A DNA stretch of 64,000 bases from Amycolatopsis benzoatilytica AK 16/65. GTDB taxonomy: Bacteria > Actinomycetota > Actinomycetes > Mycobacteriales > Pseudonocardiaceae. The position numbers and the translations under genes were made by a program. Numbering within the stretch: position 1 is the first letter of the stretch; each line of letters starts with the position of its first letter. The notes under the pieces were generated by a model. That model had not been told where the DNA came from, ran no database searches, and was given only the letters and a program-made list of their open reading frames with translations. The DNA is taken from the NCBI RefSeq assembly GCF_000383915.1, contig NZ_KB912942.1, positions 6,706,413 through 6,770,412 on the forward strand, written 5' to 3'. This document shows positions 42,550-51,358 of the stretch, piece by piece.

Positions 42550-42600
42550 CCGTGAAGGGAACATCGAGGGACTCTGAGTCCCTCAATGTTCCCTTCACGG
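42550..42600. repeat. Interspersed palindromic repeat, copy 2
   Basis: Same 51-bp palindrome as at 26749 with one base change in the left arm (acatcg for acattg). It fills the gap between the convergent quinone oxidoreductase and aminotransferase-V-like genes, 7 bp past one stop and 5 bp past the other. Confidence 0.9.
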
Positions 42601-42604
42601 CAGG

Positions 42605-43804
42605 TCAGCGCAGTTCTTCGAGAACCCGCACCAGCTGGTTGATCTCGAACACGTTGGAGTAGTGCGCCAGCCCGATCCGCACCGCGCCGCCGACCTCGCC
42701 GACGCCCAGCGACGCGAACACGCCGCTGGTCCCGTCGTCGGCGAACGCGCACAAGCCTTGCGACGCCAGATATTCCGCGACCTCGGCCGATTTCGCGCCG
42801 GCCACCGCGAAGGCGAGCGCGGGGATCCGGCGCATCGCGTCGCCGATCACCATCACATGCCGCAGCGAACGCAGTTCGGTGGACAGCTGCGCGAGCAGCC
42901 CCGCGTGGTAGGACTTCGCGGACCCGAGCGACGTCACGAGCCGTTCGCGCCGGGACCCGGCCGCGGCGTCGTCCAGCCCGGCCAGGTAGTCGATGGACGC
43001 GACGAGCCCGGCCAGCAGCGGATAGGCGTGCGGCCCCAGTTCGAGCCGCGCGGGGCCGCGGGCGGCCGGGTCGAGCGAGACCGACGAGATGCGTTCCAGC
43101 AGCTCCGGATCGCGGAAGACCAGCGCGCCGACCGCCGGTCCGCCCCAGGCGGGAGCCGAGACGACCAGCACGTCGGCACCGAGTTCCTGCAGGTCGAGCG
43201 GCACGAACGGAGCCGCGTAGGTCGCGTCGACCACCACCAGCGCGCCGACCCGCTTCGCGAATTCGATCACCGTCGGCACGTCCGGCCGGGTCCCGACGGA
43301 CCCGGACGCCAGCGTCACCGACACCGCCTTGGTCCGCGCGGACACCAGGTTCTCGTACTGCCAGGCGGGCAGCTCGCACGTTTCGATGTCGATCTCGCTC
43401 CAGCGGACGACCGCGCCGACCCGCTTCGCGGCACGCCGCCACGGCGCGATGTTGGCCTCTTCGTCCAGCCGGGAGACGACGACCTCGTCGCCGATAGTCC
43501 AGCGCTCGGCAAGCGCGTCGACCAGCCGGCGCAGCAGCACCGGGGCGCTCGGCCCGAGCACGACGGCAGCCGGGTCCGCCCCGACCAGATCAGCTACGGC
43601 CCGCCGGGCCGCGGTGACGATGCTCTCCGCCCGCTGGGAGGCCGGAAATGCTCCGCCGGGCCCGGACACCGGAGCCCGCATGGCTGTCGAAACGGCCGAA
43701 GCGACCTGTTCCGGCACGAGCATTCCGGCGGCGCCGTCGAAGTGAATCCAGCCGTCACCCAGCGCGGGGAACAGCCCACGGATACGAGCGACGTCGAACG
43801 CCAT
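42605..43804 (-). CDS. Cysteine desulfurase-like (aminotransferase class V) protein lacking the PLP lysine
   Basis: A 399-residue fold-type I protein, start at 43804 (MAFDVARIRGLFPALGDGWIHFD). It keeps the family frame: SRLDEEANIAPWRRAAKR, ELPAWQYENLVSARTKAV, ALVVVDATYAAPF with the Asp that pairs the PLP ring nitrogen, and HYSNVFEINQLVRVLEEL. At the Schiff-base site, where SufS-type enzymes read S-G/A-H/Y-K, it reads VVSAPAWGGPAVGALVF with Ala219 in place of Lys. It seems to be the orthologue of mycobacterial Rv3778c, from memory also without this Lys. It may be a non-catalytic or divergent PLP protein. Confidence 0.82.
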   Translation of the reverse strand: MAFDVARIRGLFPALGDGWIHFDGAAGMLVPEQVASAVSTAMRAPVSGPGGAFPASQRAESIVTAARRAVADLVGADPAAVVLGPSAPVLLRRLVDALAERWTIGDEVVVSRLDEEANIAPWRRAAKRVGAVVRWSEIDIETCELPAWQYENLVSARTKAVSVTLASGSVGTRPDVPTVIEFAKRVGALVVVDATYAAPFVPLDLQELGADVLVVSAPAWGGPAVGALVFRDPELLERISSVSLDPAARGPARLELGPHAYPLLAGLVASIDYLAGLDDAAAGSRRERLVTSLGSAKSYHAGLLAQLSTELRSLRHVMVIGDAMRRIPALAFAVAGAKSAEVAEYLASQGLCAFADDGTSGVFASLGVGEVGGAVRIGLAHYSNVFEINQLVRVLEELR

Positions 43805-43918
43805 GGGGGACACCGTACGGACGTGCGGTTTCGCCGTTGCCGCGGGGTTGGGCAGAACTGCCCGAACGGCCGCTAGGCTCGGACCCAGGACCGCTAGCCA
43901 GTGACGGGGATGGAGCAC

Positions 43919-44485
43919 ATGAGCGAGCCGCACTTCCGGGGAATGGGCGCAACCGGGGACGGAACGGACGCGTCGCACGTGGTCGTCGTCGGACCGGACG
44001 GGGTTCCGGTCGGCAGCGCACAGATCGCCCCCGAGGGGGAAGAAGCCGAATCGGCGGTCGGCGACCTCGTCGAGGAACCGGCCAAGGTGATGCGCATCGG
44101 CACGATGATCAAGCAGCTGCTGGAGGAGGTCCGCGCCGCTCCGCTCGACGACGCCAGCCGCGACCGGGTGCGTGAGATCCACCAGACCTCGGTGAAGGAG
44201 CTGGAGCAGGCGCTCGCGCCGGAGCTGCGCGACGAGCTGGAACGGCTCGTGCACCCGTTCACCGAGGACCGCACGCCCTCGGACGCGGAGCTGCGGATCG
44301 CGCAGGCGCAGCTGGTCGGCTGGCTGGAAGGGCTGTTCCACGGCATCCAGACCGCGCTGTTCGCGCAGCAGATGGCCGCGCGGGTGCAGCTGGAGCAGAT
44401 GCGCCGCGGCCTGCCCGCCGGCTCGTCCGGCCGGGGCGGCGAGACGCCGGGCCCGGGGATCTCCGGAACTGGGCAGTACCTCTAG
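43919..44485 (+). CDS. bpa: Bacterial proteasome activator Bpa (PafE)
   Basis: A 188-residue ATP-independent activator of the 20S proteasome. The conserved core KVMRIGTMIKQLLEEVRAAPLDDASRDR and LRIAQAQLVGWLEGLFHGIQTALFAQQMAARVQLEQMR (in parts) forms the four-helix ring subunit. The last four residues GQYL are the motif that docks into proteasome pockets and opens the gate. The N-terminus is variable, as in the family; ATG codons at 43910 and 43919 are both possible. Its stop overlaps the convergent epoxide hydrolase stop by 4 bp. Proteasome genes are not in this window. Confidence 0.94.
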   Translation: MSEPHFRGMGATGDGTDASHVVVVGPDGVPVGSAQIAPEGEEAESAVGDLVEEPAKVMRIGTMIKQLLEEVRAAPLDDASRDRVREIHQTSVKELEQALAPELRDELERLVHPFTEDRTPSDAELRIAQAQLVGWLEGLFHGIQTALFAQQMAARVQLEQMRRGLPAGSSGRGGETPGPGISGTGQYL

Positions 44486-45624
44486 AGCCCGGAGAAGAAC
44501 GCTCGCAGGTCGCCGATCACCGCGTCGGGTTCCTCGAGCGCGGGGAAATGCCCGCCGCGCGGGAACTCCGTCCATCGGACGATCCGGTCGGTGCGCTCGG
44601 CGAGCTGCCGGATCGGCAGCCCGATGTCGTCCGGGAAAACGGCGACCGCGGTGGGCACGGCGGAGATCGACGGCTGCGCGCCCCACTGCACGTCCTGGTA
44701 GGCGTAAATCCGCGAGGACGACGCGGCGGTGCCGGTGAACCAGTAGATCGAGACGTTGGCGAGCAGGTCGTCGCGGTCGATCAGGTCGTGGTCGGCGTTG
44801 GAGAAGGAGCGGAACTTCTCCGCGATCCAGGCCAGCTGCCCGGCCGGGGAGTCGGTGAGGCCGAAGGCAAGCGTTTGCGGCTTGGTGGACTGGATCATCG
44901 CGTAGCCGATGCCGGTGCGCTGGAAGGCACGCGCTTTGTCCAGGGAACGCTGTCCCAGCTCCCGGTCGTCCAGGCCGTCGAGGTCCTCCTCGGTGCGGGC
45001 GACCGCGGACGGCAGCATGGTCACATGCGCGCCGACGACCCGCTCGGGGAACTGGACGCCGAGCTCGCGGGAGATGAGCGCGCCCCAGTCGCCGCCGTGC
45101 GTGCCGAACCGGTCGTAGCCGAGCCGGGTCATCAACTCGGCCCACGCTCGGGCTGTCCGCGCCGGTCCCCAGCCGCGGTCGCGGGTCGGCCCGGAGAACC
45201 CGAAGCCCGGGACCGAGGGAACGACGACGTGGAACGCGGTGGCCGGGTCGCCGCCGTAGGCACGCGGGTCGGCCAGTGGGCCGATGAGGTCGAGGAACTC
45301 GACGATTGAGCCAGGCCAGCCGTGCGTGAGCAGCAGCGGGAGGGCGGTCGGCTCCGGCGACCGCAGATGCAGGAAGTGGACGTTCGCGCCGTCGATCGTG
45401 GTGGTGAACTGCGGAAAGCCGTTGAGGCGGTCTTCCTGGGCGCGCCAGTCGAACTTGAGGCGCCAGTGGTGGGCCAGGTCTTGGACTTCGGCGACCGGGA
45501 TGCCCAGGTCCCAGGCCGGATCGTCGAACGGGTCGGGCCAGCGGGTCGCGGCCAGCCGGCGGTGCAGGTCGTCCAGGTCGGATTGGCGGACGTGGACTCG
45601 GTACCGGGTGAGGTCTTGGGCCAT
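44482..45624 (-). CDS. Epoxide hydrolase with EHN domain
   Basis: A 380-residue alpha/beta hydrolase. The N-terminal EHN segment (YRVHVRQSDLDDLHRRLAATRWPDP) is typical of microsomal-type epoxide hydrolases. The oxyanion motif is LLLTHGWPGS, the nucleophile Asp is in GTHGGDWGALI, and the catalytic His is in RGGHFPALEEPD. Tyr residues in the cap (IYWFTGTAASSSRIYAY) would protonate the epoxide. It hydrolyses epoxides to diols; likely detoxification. It follows pseG by 92 bp on the same strand but is not functionally linked. Confidence 0.9.
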   Translation of the reverse strand: MAQDLTRYRVHVRQSDLDDLHRRLAATRWPDPFDDPAWDLGIPVAEVQDLAHHWRLKFDWRAQEDRLNGFPQFTTTIDGANVHFLHLRSPEPTALPLLLTHGWPGSIVEFLDLIGPLADPRAYGGDPATAFHVVVPSVPGFGFSGPTRDRGWGPARTARAWAELMTRLGYDRFGTHGGDWGALISRELGVQFPERVVGAHVTMLPSAVARTEEDLDGLDDRELGQRSLDKARAFQRTGIGYAMIQSTKPQTLAFGLTDSPAGQLAWIAEKFRSFSNADHDLIDRDDLLANVSIYWFTGTAASSSRIYAYQDVQWGAQPSISAVPTAVAVFPDDIGLPIRQLAERTDRIVRWTEFPRGGHFPALEEPDAVIGDLRAFFSGL

Positions 45625-45716
45625 GTCCGGAGGCTAAGCGGGATTGCGGACCAGGGCGGTCCTCGATGAACCGATTTCGCCGACCGGTCAACTCCCCCGG
45701 TCATCGGCGTCCTCGG

Positions 45717-46682
45717 TCACCAGTTCAACGAATCGAGCACCCGGTCCACCCCGTGCCCGTCCACCGCGGCCCGCCCTGCCGAAGAGAGCCGCGCCCGCAG
45801 CGAAGCGTCCGACAACAGCTGCCGCAGCGTCTCCGTCACCTCCGGCAGGCGGTCGGCCAGCGTTTCCGCTTTCCCCAGCCCGCGTGCCAAGCCCCGCTCC
45901 AGCGCCGCCCGGTAGCCCGTCGCCTGGTTGTCCACCAGCTGCACCGCGGCCGTCGGCACGCCCAGGCAGCACAGCTCCAGAAACGTCACTCCCGAGGCGC
46001 TGATCGCGACCTCCGTCGCCACGAGCAGATCGAGCAACCCCGCGTGCGGCGCGGCGATCCGGATCTCCTGACCCTCCACAGTGGACGGAAGCGAAGGCTC
46101 GCCGCGCACCAAGGCGTCGGCGGTGAAAGGCAATCCGGTATCCGCCAACGCTCGCAGCAGCAGCGAAACCGTCGAGGCCCATTCCGCGCCACCGCCCAGC
46201 ACGACCGTGACATGCGGCGGCTCCGACGACTCGGCCCGCCGTGCCCGGGCGTTCAGCACGACGTCCCGCAGCGGCGTGTACTCCACCCCGCGCAGCAGCA
46301 GGCCCGAACCGTCGTCCGGTCGCGGCGCGGGCGCGAAGCCCGAATCCACCACGACATCAGCCGGGCGCCTGCCGAACGTATCGTCCTCAATGGACATCAG
46401 CCGGGCCCCGGCGGCGTTGACCTCGGCCCGGACGTCGCCGATGCCGTAGTGGTCCACCAAGACCGCGTCGAAGCCGGCCGCCAGCCCGGGCCAGGAGGTG
46501 ACCGGCAACCGCGGCACGGACAGCTCGTCGAACCGGGCGGCCAGCCACTCCGCGTTGGTCGTCGATCCGGCGAACCGCACGTCCCAGCCGCGCGCGACCG
46601 CGCGTTCGGCGTAGGCGACCATCCGGGAGATGTGCCCGGCCCCGATGTCCGGCGACGAGTCGGCCCGCAGCAGCAGCTTCAC
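45717..46682 (-). CDS. pseG: UDP-2,4-diacetamido-2,4,6-trideoxy-altropyranose hydrolase (PseG-like)
   Basis: A 321-residue GT-B-fold nucleotide-sugar hydrolase that removes UDP from the pseudaminic acid precursor. GTG at 46682 overlaps the cytidylyltransferase stop (GTGA). Diagnostic blocks: LLLRADSSPDIGAGHISRM with the catalytic His, LVDHYGIG, MSIEDDTFGRRPADVVVDSG, VVLGGGAEW and ISASGVTFLELCCLGVP. SpsG in spore-coat loci is a near relative. Context with pseB, pseC, pseH and pseI supports PseG. Confidence 0.88.
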   Translation of the reverse strand: MKLLLRADSSPDIGAGHISRMVAYAERAVARGWDVRFAGSTTNAEWLAARFDELSVPRLPVTSWPGLAAGFDAVLVDHYGIGDVRAEVNAAGARLMSIEDDTFGRRPADVVVDSGFAPAPRPDDGSGLLLRGVEYTPLRDVVLNARARRAESSEPPHVTVVLGGGAEWASTVSLLLRALADTGLPFTADALVRGEPSLPSTVEGQEIRIAAPHAGLLDLLVATEVAISASGVTFLELCCLGVPTAAVQLVDNQATGYRAALERGLARGLGKAETLADRLPEVTETLRQLLSDASLRARLSSAGRAAVDGHGVDRVLDSLNW

Positions 46683-47416
46683 TGGCCGACCTTCTTCTGC
46701 TCGACCTCCGCGTTCAGCGCCACCAGATCCGGCCGCGACCGCAGCAACGACACCACCGAACGCCACGAGCCCGCCGCGTCGCCGAGCTCGGCGACCACCG
46801 CGGAGATCAGCTCCCAGTCCTGCGCGGTGTCCAGCGTGACCCGCAGGTCCTCGGCCGCCGGGCTGACCACGACACCGGTGCAGGAGTACCGGTGCGGCTG
46901 CCGGTAGATCGCCGAGGTCACGTGCTCGCGGTCGGCTCCGGTCGCGGTCGCCGCCTGCTCCGCCAGCACCGGCGCCCGCACGAGTTCGGCGTCGAACCCG
47001 CGGGGCAGGGTCCGCACCAGCGTGGTGGAGACATAGTCCAGCGTCGGCTCGGCCCGCCAGATCGCGACCAGCCGCCCGATCAGCGCCGGATCGAGCAGCG
47101 GGCAGTCGGCGGTGAGACGGATCACGGCGTCCGCCGGGTACTCCGACAGCGCGAGCCCGAACCGGGCCACCACGTCGTCGAGCGGACCCCGCACCACGGC
47201 CGCGCCACAGCGGGCGGCTTCGGCGGCGACCGCGTCGTCGTCCTCGGCATCCGAGGTCGCGACCACCACCCGGTCAACGCCGGGAGCGGCAGCGGCGGCC
47301 CGGACGACCCAGCCCAGCACGCTCCGTCCGGCCAGCGGCCGCAGCACCTTCCCGGGCAGCCGGGTCGAGGAGGACCGGGCCTGTATCACGGCGTTGACGC
47401 CGGGGCCTGCACGCAT
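46679..47416 (-). CDS. pseF: Cytidylyltransferase (SpsF/PseF-like)
   Basis: About 245 residues, a GT-A-like CMP-sugar synthetase. NAVIQARSSSTRLPGKVLRPLAG carries the CTP-binding signature; AVIRLTADCPLLDPALIGRLV has the metal Asp. Last part LRVTLDTAQDWELISAVVAEL is typical of SpsF/KdsB-like enzymes. It should activate the nonulosonic acid with CMP. SpsF-type proteins also occur without such a role, so symbol is by context. Start 47416 (MRAGPG) or 47425 (MSPMRAG). It is divergent from pseB, 63 bp apart. Confidence 0.8.
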   Translation of the reverse strand: MRAGPGVNAVIQARSSSTRLPGKVLRPLAGRSVLGWVVRAAAAAPGVDRVVVATSDAEDDDAVAAEAARCGAAVVRGPLDDVVARFGLALSEYPADAVIRLTADCPLLDPALIGRLVAIWRAEPTLDYVSTTLVRTLPRGFDAELVRAPVLAEQAATATGADREHVTSAIYRQPHRYSCTGVVVSPAAEDLRVTLDTAQDWELISAVVAELGDAAGSWRSVVSLLRSRPDLVALNAEVEQKKVGQ

Positions 47417-47479
47417 GGGTGACATGATGGCCTGCGGCGCACCGCGCCGATCCACGAACCCCAACCGCGGAGGTCATCG

Positions 47480-48463
47480 ATGTCCGAGCTGGATGGCTCC
47501 AGCATCCTGCTCACCGGCGGGACCGGCTCTTTCGGCAAGGCGTTCATCGCCTACGCGCTCGAGAAGCTGAACCCCAGCCGGCTCGTGGTGCTCTCCCGCG
47601 ACGAGCTGAAGCAGTACGAAGCCCGGCAGCTGTTCAACGACGACCCGCGGCTGCGCTGGTTCATCGGCGACGTACGCGACCGCCGTCGTCTCGAACGCGC
47701 CATGCACGGTGTCGACTACGTGGTGCACGCCGCCGCGCTCAAGCAGGTCGACACCGGCGAATACAACCCGTTCGAATTCGTCCAGACCAATGTCACCGGC
47801 TCGCAGAACGTGATCGAGGCGGCAATCGACACCGGCGTGCAGAAGGTCGTCGCGCTGTCGACCGACAAGGCGTCCAGCCCGATCAATCTCTACGGCGCCA
47901 CCAAGCTGTGCGCGGACCGGATGTTCATCAGCGGCAACCACTACGCGGCCGCGCACCCGACCCGGTTCTCCGTGGTGCGCTACGGCAACGTGATGGGTTC
48001 GCGCGGCAGCGTCATCCCGTTCTTCCGCAAGCTCGCCGAGCAGGGCGAGTCGCTGCCGATCACGCACAAGGACATGACCCGGTTCTGGATCACGCTGCCG
48101 CAGGCCGTCCAGTTCGTGGTCGACTCGTTCGACCAGATGTCCGGCGGCGAGCTGTACGTGCCGCGCATCCCGAGCATGCGGCTGGTCGACCTGGCCCAGG
48201 CCATCGCGCCCGGTTCGCCGATGCACGAGGTCGGCGTGCGCCCGGGCGAGAAGCTGCACGAAGAGATGATCGCGCCGGATGACGCGCGCCGGACCGTGCG
48301 GCTGTCCGACCGCTACGTCGTGCAGCCGCACCTCGCCGGCTGGGGCTACGAACCGCCCGCCGCCGGCGAAGAAGTGCCGGAGGGCTTCGCGTACCGCTCG
48401 GACACGAACGATCTCTGGCTGGAAGCCGACGAGCTGCGCGAGCTGGTCGAGCAGTATGCCTGA
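47480..48463 (+). CDS. pseB: UDP-N-acetylglucosamine 4,6-dehydratase, inverting (PseB)
   Basis: A 327-residue SDR-type dehydratase/5-epimerase, first step to pseudaminic acid. The NADP motif is LLTGGTGSFGKAFI at residues 10-23. The active region has ALSTDKASSPINLYGATKLCADR with the YxxxK pair and the Asp/Lys of inverting enzymes. VVRYGNVMGSRGSVIPFF and EKLHEEMI are further PseB/FlaA1 blocks. Length matches PseB (about 330). GAGGTC ribosome site upstream; its stop overlaps pseC by 8 bp. Confidence 0.93.
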   Translation: MSELDGSSILLTGGTGSFGKAFIAYALEKLNPSRLVVLSRDELKQYEARQLFNDDPRLRWFIGDVRDRRRLERAMHGVDYVVHAAALKQVDTGEYNPFEFVQTNVTGSQNVIEAAIDTGVQKVVALSTDKASSPINLYGATKLCADRMFISGNHYAAAHPTRFSVVRYGNVMGSRGSVIPFFRKLAEQGESLPITHKDMTRFWITLPQAVQFVVDSFDQMSGGELYVPRIPSMRLVDLAQAIAPGSPMHEVGVRPGEKLHEEMIAPDDARRTVRLSDRYVVQPHLAGWGYEPPAAGEEVPEGFAYRSDTNDLWLEADELRELVEQYA

Positions 48464-49631
48464 GTCCGATGCCGTCTCCGCGGGAAAGAGCACGTCGGCG
48501 GAGTTCCTGCCATACGGCCGCCAGTCGGTCAGCGAGGAAGACATCGAAGCGGTCGTCGCCGTCTTGCGCGGCGACTGGCTGACCACCGGACCCGCGGTCG
48601 CGCGGTTCGAAGCGGACCTGGCTGAACACACCGGCGGCACGCCGGCGGTGGCTGTCACGTCCGGTACCGCGGCGCTGCACGTTGCTTACGCCGCGGCCGG
48701 AATCGGTTCGGGCGACGAGGTGGTCGTGTCGCCGATGACCTTCGTGGCGACCGCCGCGACGGCCGCGCTGCACGGAGCGAAGGTGGTGTTCGCGGACGTC
48801 GAGCCGGACACCGGAAACCTGTCCGTCGACGCCGCCGCGGCCGCGATCACCAGCCGTACCAAGGTGATCGCCGCGGTGGACTACGCCGGACACCCGGCCG
48901 AGCTGGACGCACTCGGGAAGCTCGCGCACGACGCGAACGCCCTCCTGCTGGAAGACGCCGCCCACTCCGTCGGCGGCGCCTGGCAGGGCCGTCCGGTCGG
49001 GTCGATCGCCGACCTGACCACGTTCTCGTTCTTCCCCACCAAGAACCTGACCACCGCCGAGGGCGGCGCCGTCGTCACCGGATCCGCCGAGCTGCTGCAA
49101 CGCGCGCAAGCGTTCCGCAACCACGGACTGGTCCGCGACAAGAGCCGCCAGCGCTACCCGGACGAGGGCGGCTGGCACCAGGAAGTGCACGAGTTCGGGC
49201 TGAACTACCGGCTGCCAGACGTCCTGTGCGCTCTCGGCAGCAGCCAGCTGACGCGGCTGGCTGAGTTCAAGGTGCGCCGGGCCGACATCCACGCGCGGTA
49301 CAACGCCGCGCTCGCGGAGGTGGAGGGTGTCTTGACCCCGCCGCGCCGCGACGGCGCGGACCCGGTCTGGCACCTGTACCCGCTGCGAGTGCTGGAGGGC
49401 CGACGGCGAGCCCTGTTCGAGCACTTGCGCGCGCTGGGCATCGGCGTGCAGGTCAACTACATCCCGGCGTACTGGCATCCGGTGTTCGAGGATCTGGGCT
49501 ATCGACGGGGGTTGTGCCCCGCCGCGGAAACGTATTACGAGCAGGAGCTTTCGCTGCCGTTGTTCCCGTCGCTCACCGACGCGGACGTGGATCGGGTGAT
49601 CGACGGGGTGCGCGAGTTCTTCAGGAGCTGA
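48456..49631 (+). CDS. pseC: UDP-4-amino-4,6-dideoxy-N-acetyl-altrosamine transaminase (PseC)
   Basis: A 391-residue DegT/DnrJ/EryC1 aminotransferase. It begins inside the pseB end (8-bp overlap). Blocks: PYGRQSVSEEDIEAVVAVLRGDWLTTGP, VTSGTAALHVAYAA, LLLEDAAHSVGGAWQGRPVGS, and FFPTKNLTTAEGG with the PLP Lys196. C-terminal NYIPAYWHPVFEDLGY and LPLFPSLTD are shared with PseC. It aminates C4 of the PseB product. Confidence 0.93.
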   Translation: MPESDAVSAGKSTSAEFLPYGRQSVSEEDIEAVVAVLRGDWLTTGPAVARFEADLAEHTGGTPAVAVTSGTAALHVAYAAAGIGSGDEVVVSPMTFVATAATAALHGAKVVFADVEPDTGNLSVDAAAAAITSRTKVIAAVDYAGHPAELDALGKLAHDANALLLEDAAHSVGGAWQGRPVGSIADLTTFSFFPTKNLTTAEGGAVVTGSAELLQRAQAFRNHGLVRDKSRQRYPDEGGWHQEVHEFGLNYRLPDVLCALGSSQLTRLAEFKVRRADIHARYNAALAEVEGVLTPPRRDGADPVWHLYPLRVLEGRRRALFEHLRALGIGVQVNYIPAYWHPVFEDLGYRRGLCPAAETYYEQELSLPLFPSLTDADVDRVIDGVREFFRS

Positions 49632-49645
49632 TCGCGTTTCCCCAG

Positions 49646-49700
49646 GTCCGTGAAAGGCCCCTTGAGGGAATCCAAGTCCGGCAAGGGGCCCTTCACGGAC
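49646..49700. repeat. Interspersed palindromic repeat, copy 3
   Basis: Imperfect 55-bp palindrome: gtccgtgaaaggccccttg pairs with caaggggcccttcacggac across a short centre. It lies between convergent pseC and pseI. It is the ggcccc subtype, differing from the ggaaca copies at 26749 and 42550. Confidence 0.85.
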
Positions 49701-49817
49701 CACAACTCCGCTCCCGCCGCCCGCATGAGCCCGCTACGAGCCATCCCGGGCCTTCACCCTGGCCAGACCCAGCGAAACCGCACTCACAACGCCGCCTTAA
49801 GTTCCCGGCATTGAGAC

Positions 49818-50867
49818 TCAGAGCAGATCCCACGTCAGCGCGGTCCCCTTGGCGGCATCCACCCGGAACGTCCGTCCCAGCACCGTCGTGATCTCCCCCG
49901 GCGCCAGACCGCCGGCCGGCCGGATCGACCGGACGTTCTGTGGCGTCACCACCTCGCCCGCGCGCACGTCCTCCACCACGTACAGCGACCGGCGCAGGCG
50001 CAGACCTTCCTTCTCGCTCTCGCGCGGTCCCAGCACCGGCGAACCGAGCGCCTCCCACGCGCGATGTGTCTCCGTGACCAGCGCGGCCAGCTCCGTCGGC
50101 TCCAGTGAGAATTCCGAATCCACCCCGCCGTCGCTGCGTGCCAGTGTGACGTGCTTCTCGATCGCGACCGCGCCCAGCGCGACGGCCGCGACCGGCGCGC
50201 CCAGGCCCGGCGTGTGGTCGGAAAGGCCCACCAACGTCCCGGTGAGGCCGGCCAGCAGCGGCAGGCCGCGGAGGTTGCTCTCGGTCGGCGACGCCGGGTA
50301 GCTGGCCGTGCAGCCGAGCACCACCAGCTGGTCGTTGCCCGCCGCCCGGGCGGTGCGCACTGCCGCGTCGATCTCCGCGACGTTCGCCATCCCGGTGGAG
50401 ATCACCAGCGGCTTGCCGGTGCGCGCGCACAGCTCGATCAGCGGCAGGTCGACGATCTCCGACGAGGCGATCTTGTACGCGGGCGCGTCCAGCGATTCCA
50501 GCAGCTCCACCGCGGTCGGGTCGAACGGGCTGGAGAAGATCTCCAGTCCGCGCTCCCGAGCGCGAGCGAAGAGCGGCGCGTGCCATTCCCACGGGGTGTG
50601 CGCCTTTTCGTAAAGCTGGTACAGGTTCTCCCCGCCCCACAGCGAATGCCCGTCGCCGATCCGGAACGCCGGGCCGTCGACGTCGACGGTGATGGTGTCC
50701 GGCCGATACGTCTGCAGCTTCACCGCGTGTGCGCCGGCCTCGGCGATCGCGTCCACGATGGCCAGCGCGCGGTCGAGATCACCGTTGTGGTTGCCGGACA
50801 TCTCCGCGATGACGAAGGGCGGCTGCTCCGGTCCGAGCAGGTGCTTGCCTATGCGGACTTCGGACAT
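49818..50867 (-). CDS. pseI: Pseudaminic acid synthase (PseI, NeuB family)
   Basis: A 349-residue NeuB-type enzyme condensing the hexose with phosphoenolpyruvate to the nine-carbon acid. ATG at 50867 follows GGAAGGAC. Blocks: FVIAEMSGNHNGDLDRAL, AVKLQTYRPDT, LEIFSSPFDPTAVELLE, YKIASSEIVDLPLI, VLGCTASYPASP, SDHTPG and AIEKHVTLARSDGGVDSEFS. A C-terminal SAF/antifreeze-like domain (VRAGEVVTPQNVRSIRP) closes it. The WGGENLYQLYEKAHTPWEWH segment is typical of PseI over NeuB. Confidence 0.93.
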   Translation of the reverse strand: MSEVRIGKHLLGPEQPPFVIAEMSGNHNGDLDRALAIVDAIAEAGAHAVKLQTYRPDTITVDVDGPAFRIGDGHSLWGGENLYQLYEKAHTPWEWHAPLFARARERGLEIFSSPFDPTAVELLESLDAPAYKIASSEIVDLPLIELCARTGKPLVISTGMANVAEIDAAVRTARAAGNDQLVVLGCTASYPASPTESNLRGLPLLAGLTGTLVGLSDHTPGLGAPVAAVALGAVAIEKHVTLARSDGGVDSEFSLEPTELAALVTETHRAWEALGSPVLGPRESEKEGLRLRRSLYVVEDVRAGEVVTPQNVRSIRPAGGLAPGEITTVLGRTFRVDAAKGTALTWDLL

Positions 50868-50890
50868 GGGTGGCGTCCTTCCGGTGTGGG

Positions 50891-51358
50891 TCAGTGCAGA
50901 GTCTTGCGCAGCCGCCGGAAGCCGTCCGCGGCGGGCGCGTCCTCCAGGTAACCAGCTCGCTCGAACAACGCCGCCGAGGCCGCGTTGTCCGGATGCACCG
51001 CGGCGAGCACCGCTGCCGCGTCCGTGCGGGCGGCCAGCGCCTGCTCTCCGGCGGCGAGCACTGGGCGGGAGAGCCCGCGGCCCCGGCTGCCCGGCGCGAG
51101 CGTGATGCTGACCTCCCATTCGCGGTCGCCCTCGTCGTCGAACCGCACCGTGCCGACCGGAGTCCCGGCCCGCATCGCTACCAGCAGTATCCGGTCCGGC
51201 GCCGTGAGCACCCGGCGCAACCAGCGCAGGTGACTGTCGAGGTCGATCACCCCGGCCGACCGCGACGCCTGCCTCGTCGCCGGATCGTTGCGCCAGGACA
51301 GCAGCAGCTCGGCGTCGTCCTCGGTCGCGTCGCGGACGGTGACCGCGGGTGCCGTCAC
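50891..51358 (-). CDS. pseH: GNAT N-acetyltransferase (PseH-like)
   Basis: A 155-residue GNAT. VTVRDATEDDAELLLSWRNDPATRQASR opens it; the acetyl-CoA loop is ITLAPGSRGRGLSRPVLAAGE, a Q/RxxGxG/A variant. The C-terminal VHPDNAASAALFERAGYLE is typical. RNDPxxR and xxxHLRWL are shared with PseH, which acetylates N4 of the altrosamine. GTG at 51358 overlaps the coiled-coil gene stop (GTGA), and pseI begins 23 bp downstream. Confidence 0.85.
   Translation of the reverse strand: MTAPAVTVRDATEDDAELLLSWRNDPATRQASRSAGVIDLDSHLRWLRRVLTAPDRILLVAMRAGTPVGTVRFDDEGDREWEVSITLAPGSRGRGLSRPVLAAGEQALAARTDAAAVLAAVHPDNAASAALFERAGYLEDAPAADGFRRLRKTLH

Noticed and set aside
42605..45691. A 1,028-codon minus-strand open frame
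   Set aside because: Only its last 399 codons (from 43804) match a protein family; the rest is an antisense shadow of bpa and a shifted frame of the epoxide hydrolase, a usual effect of high GC.
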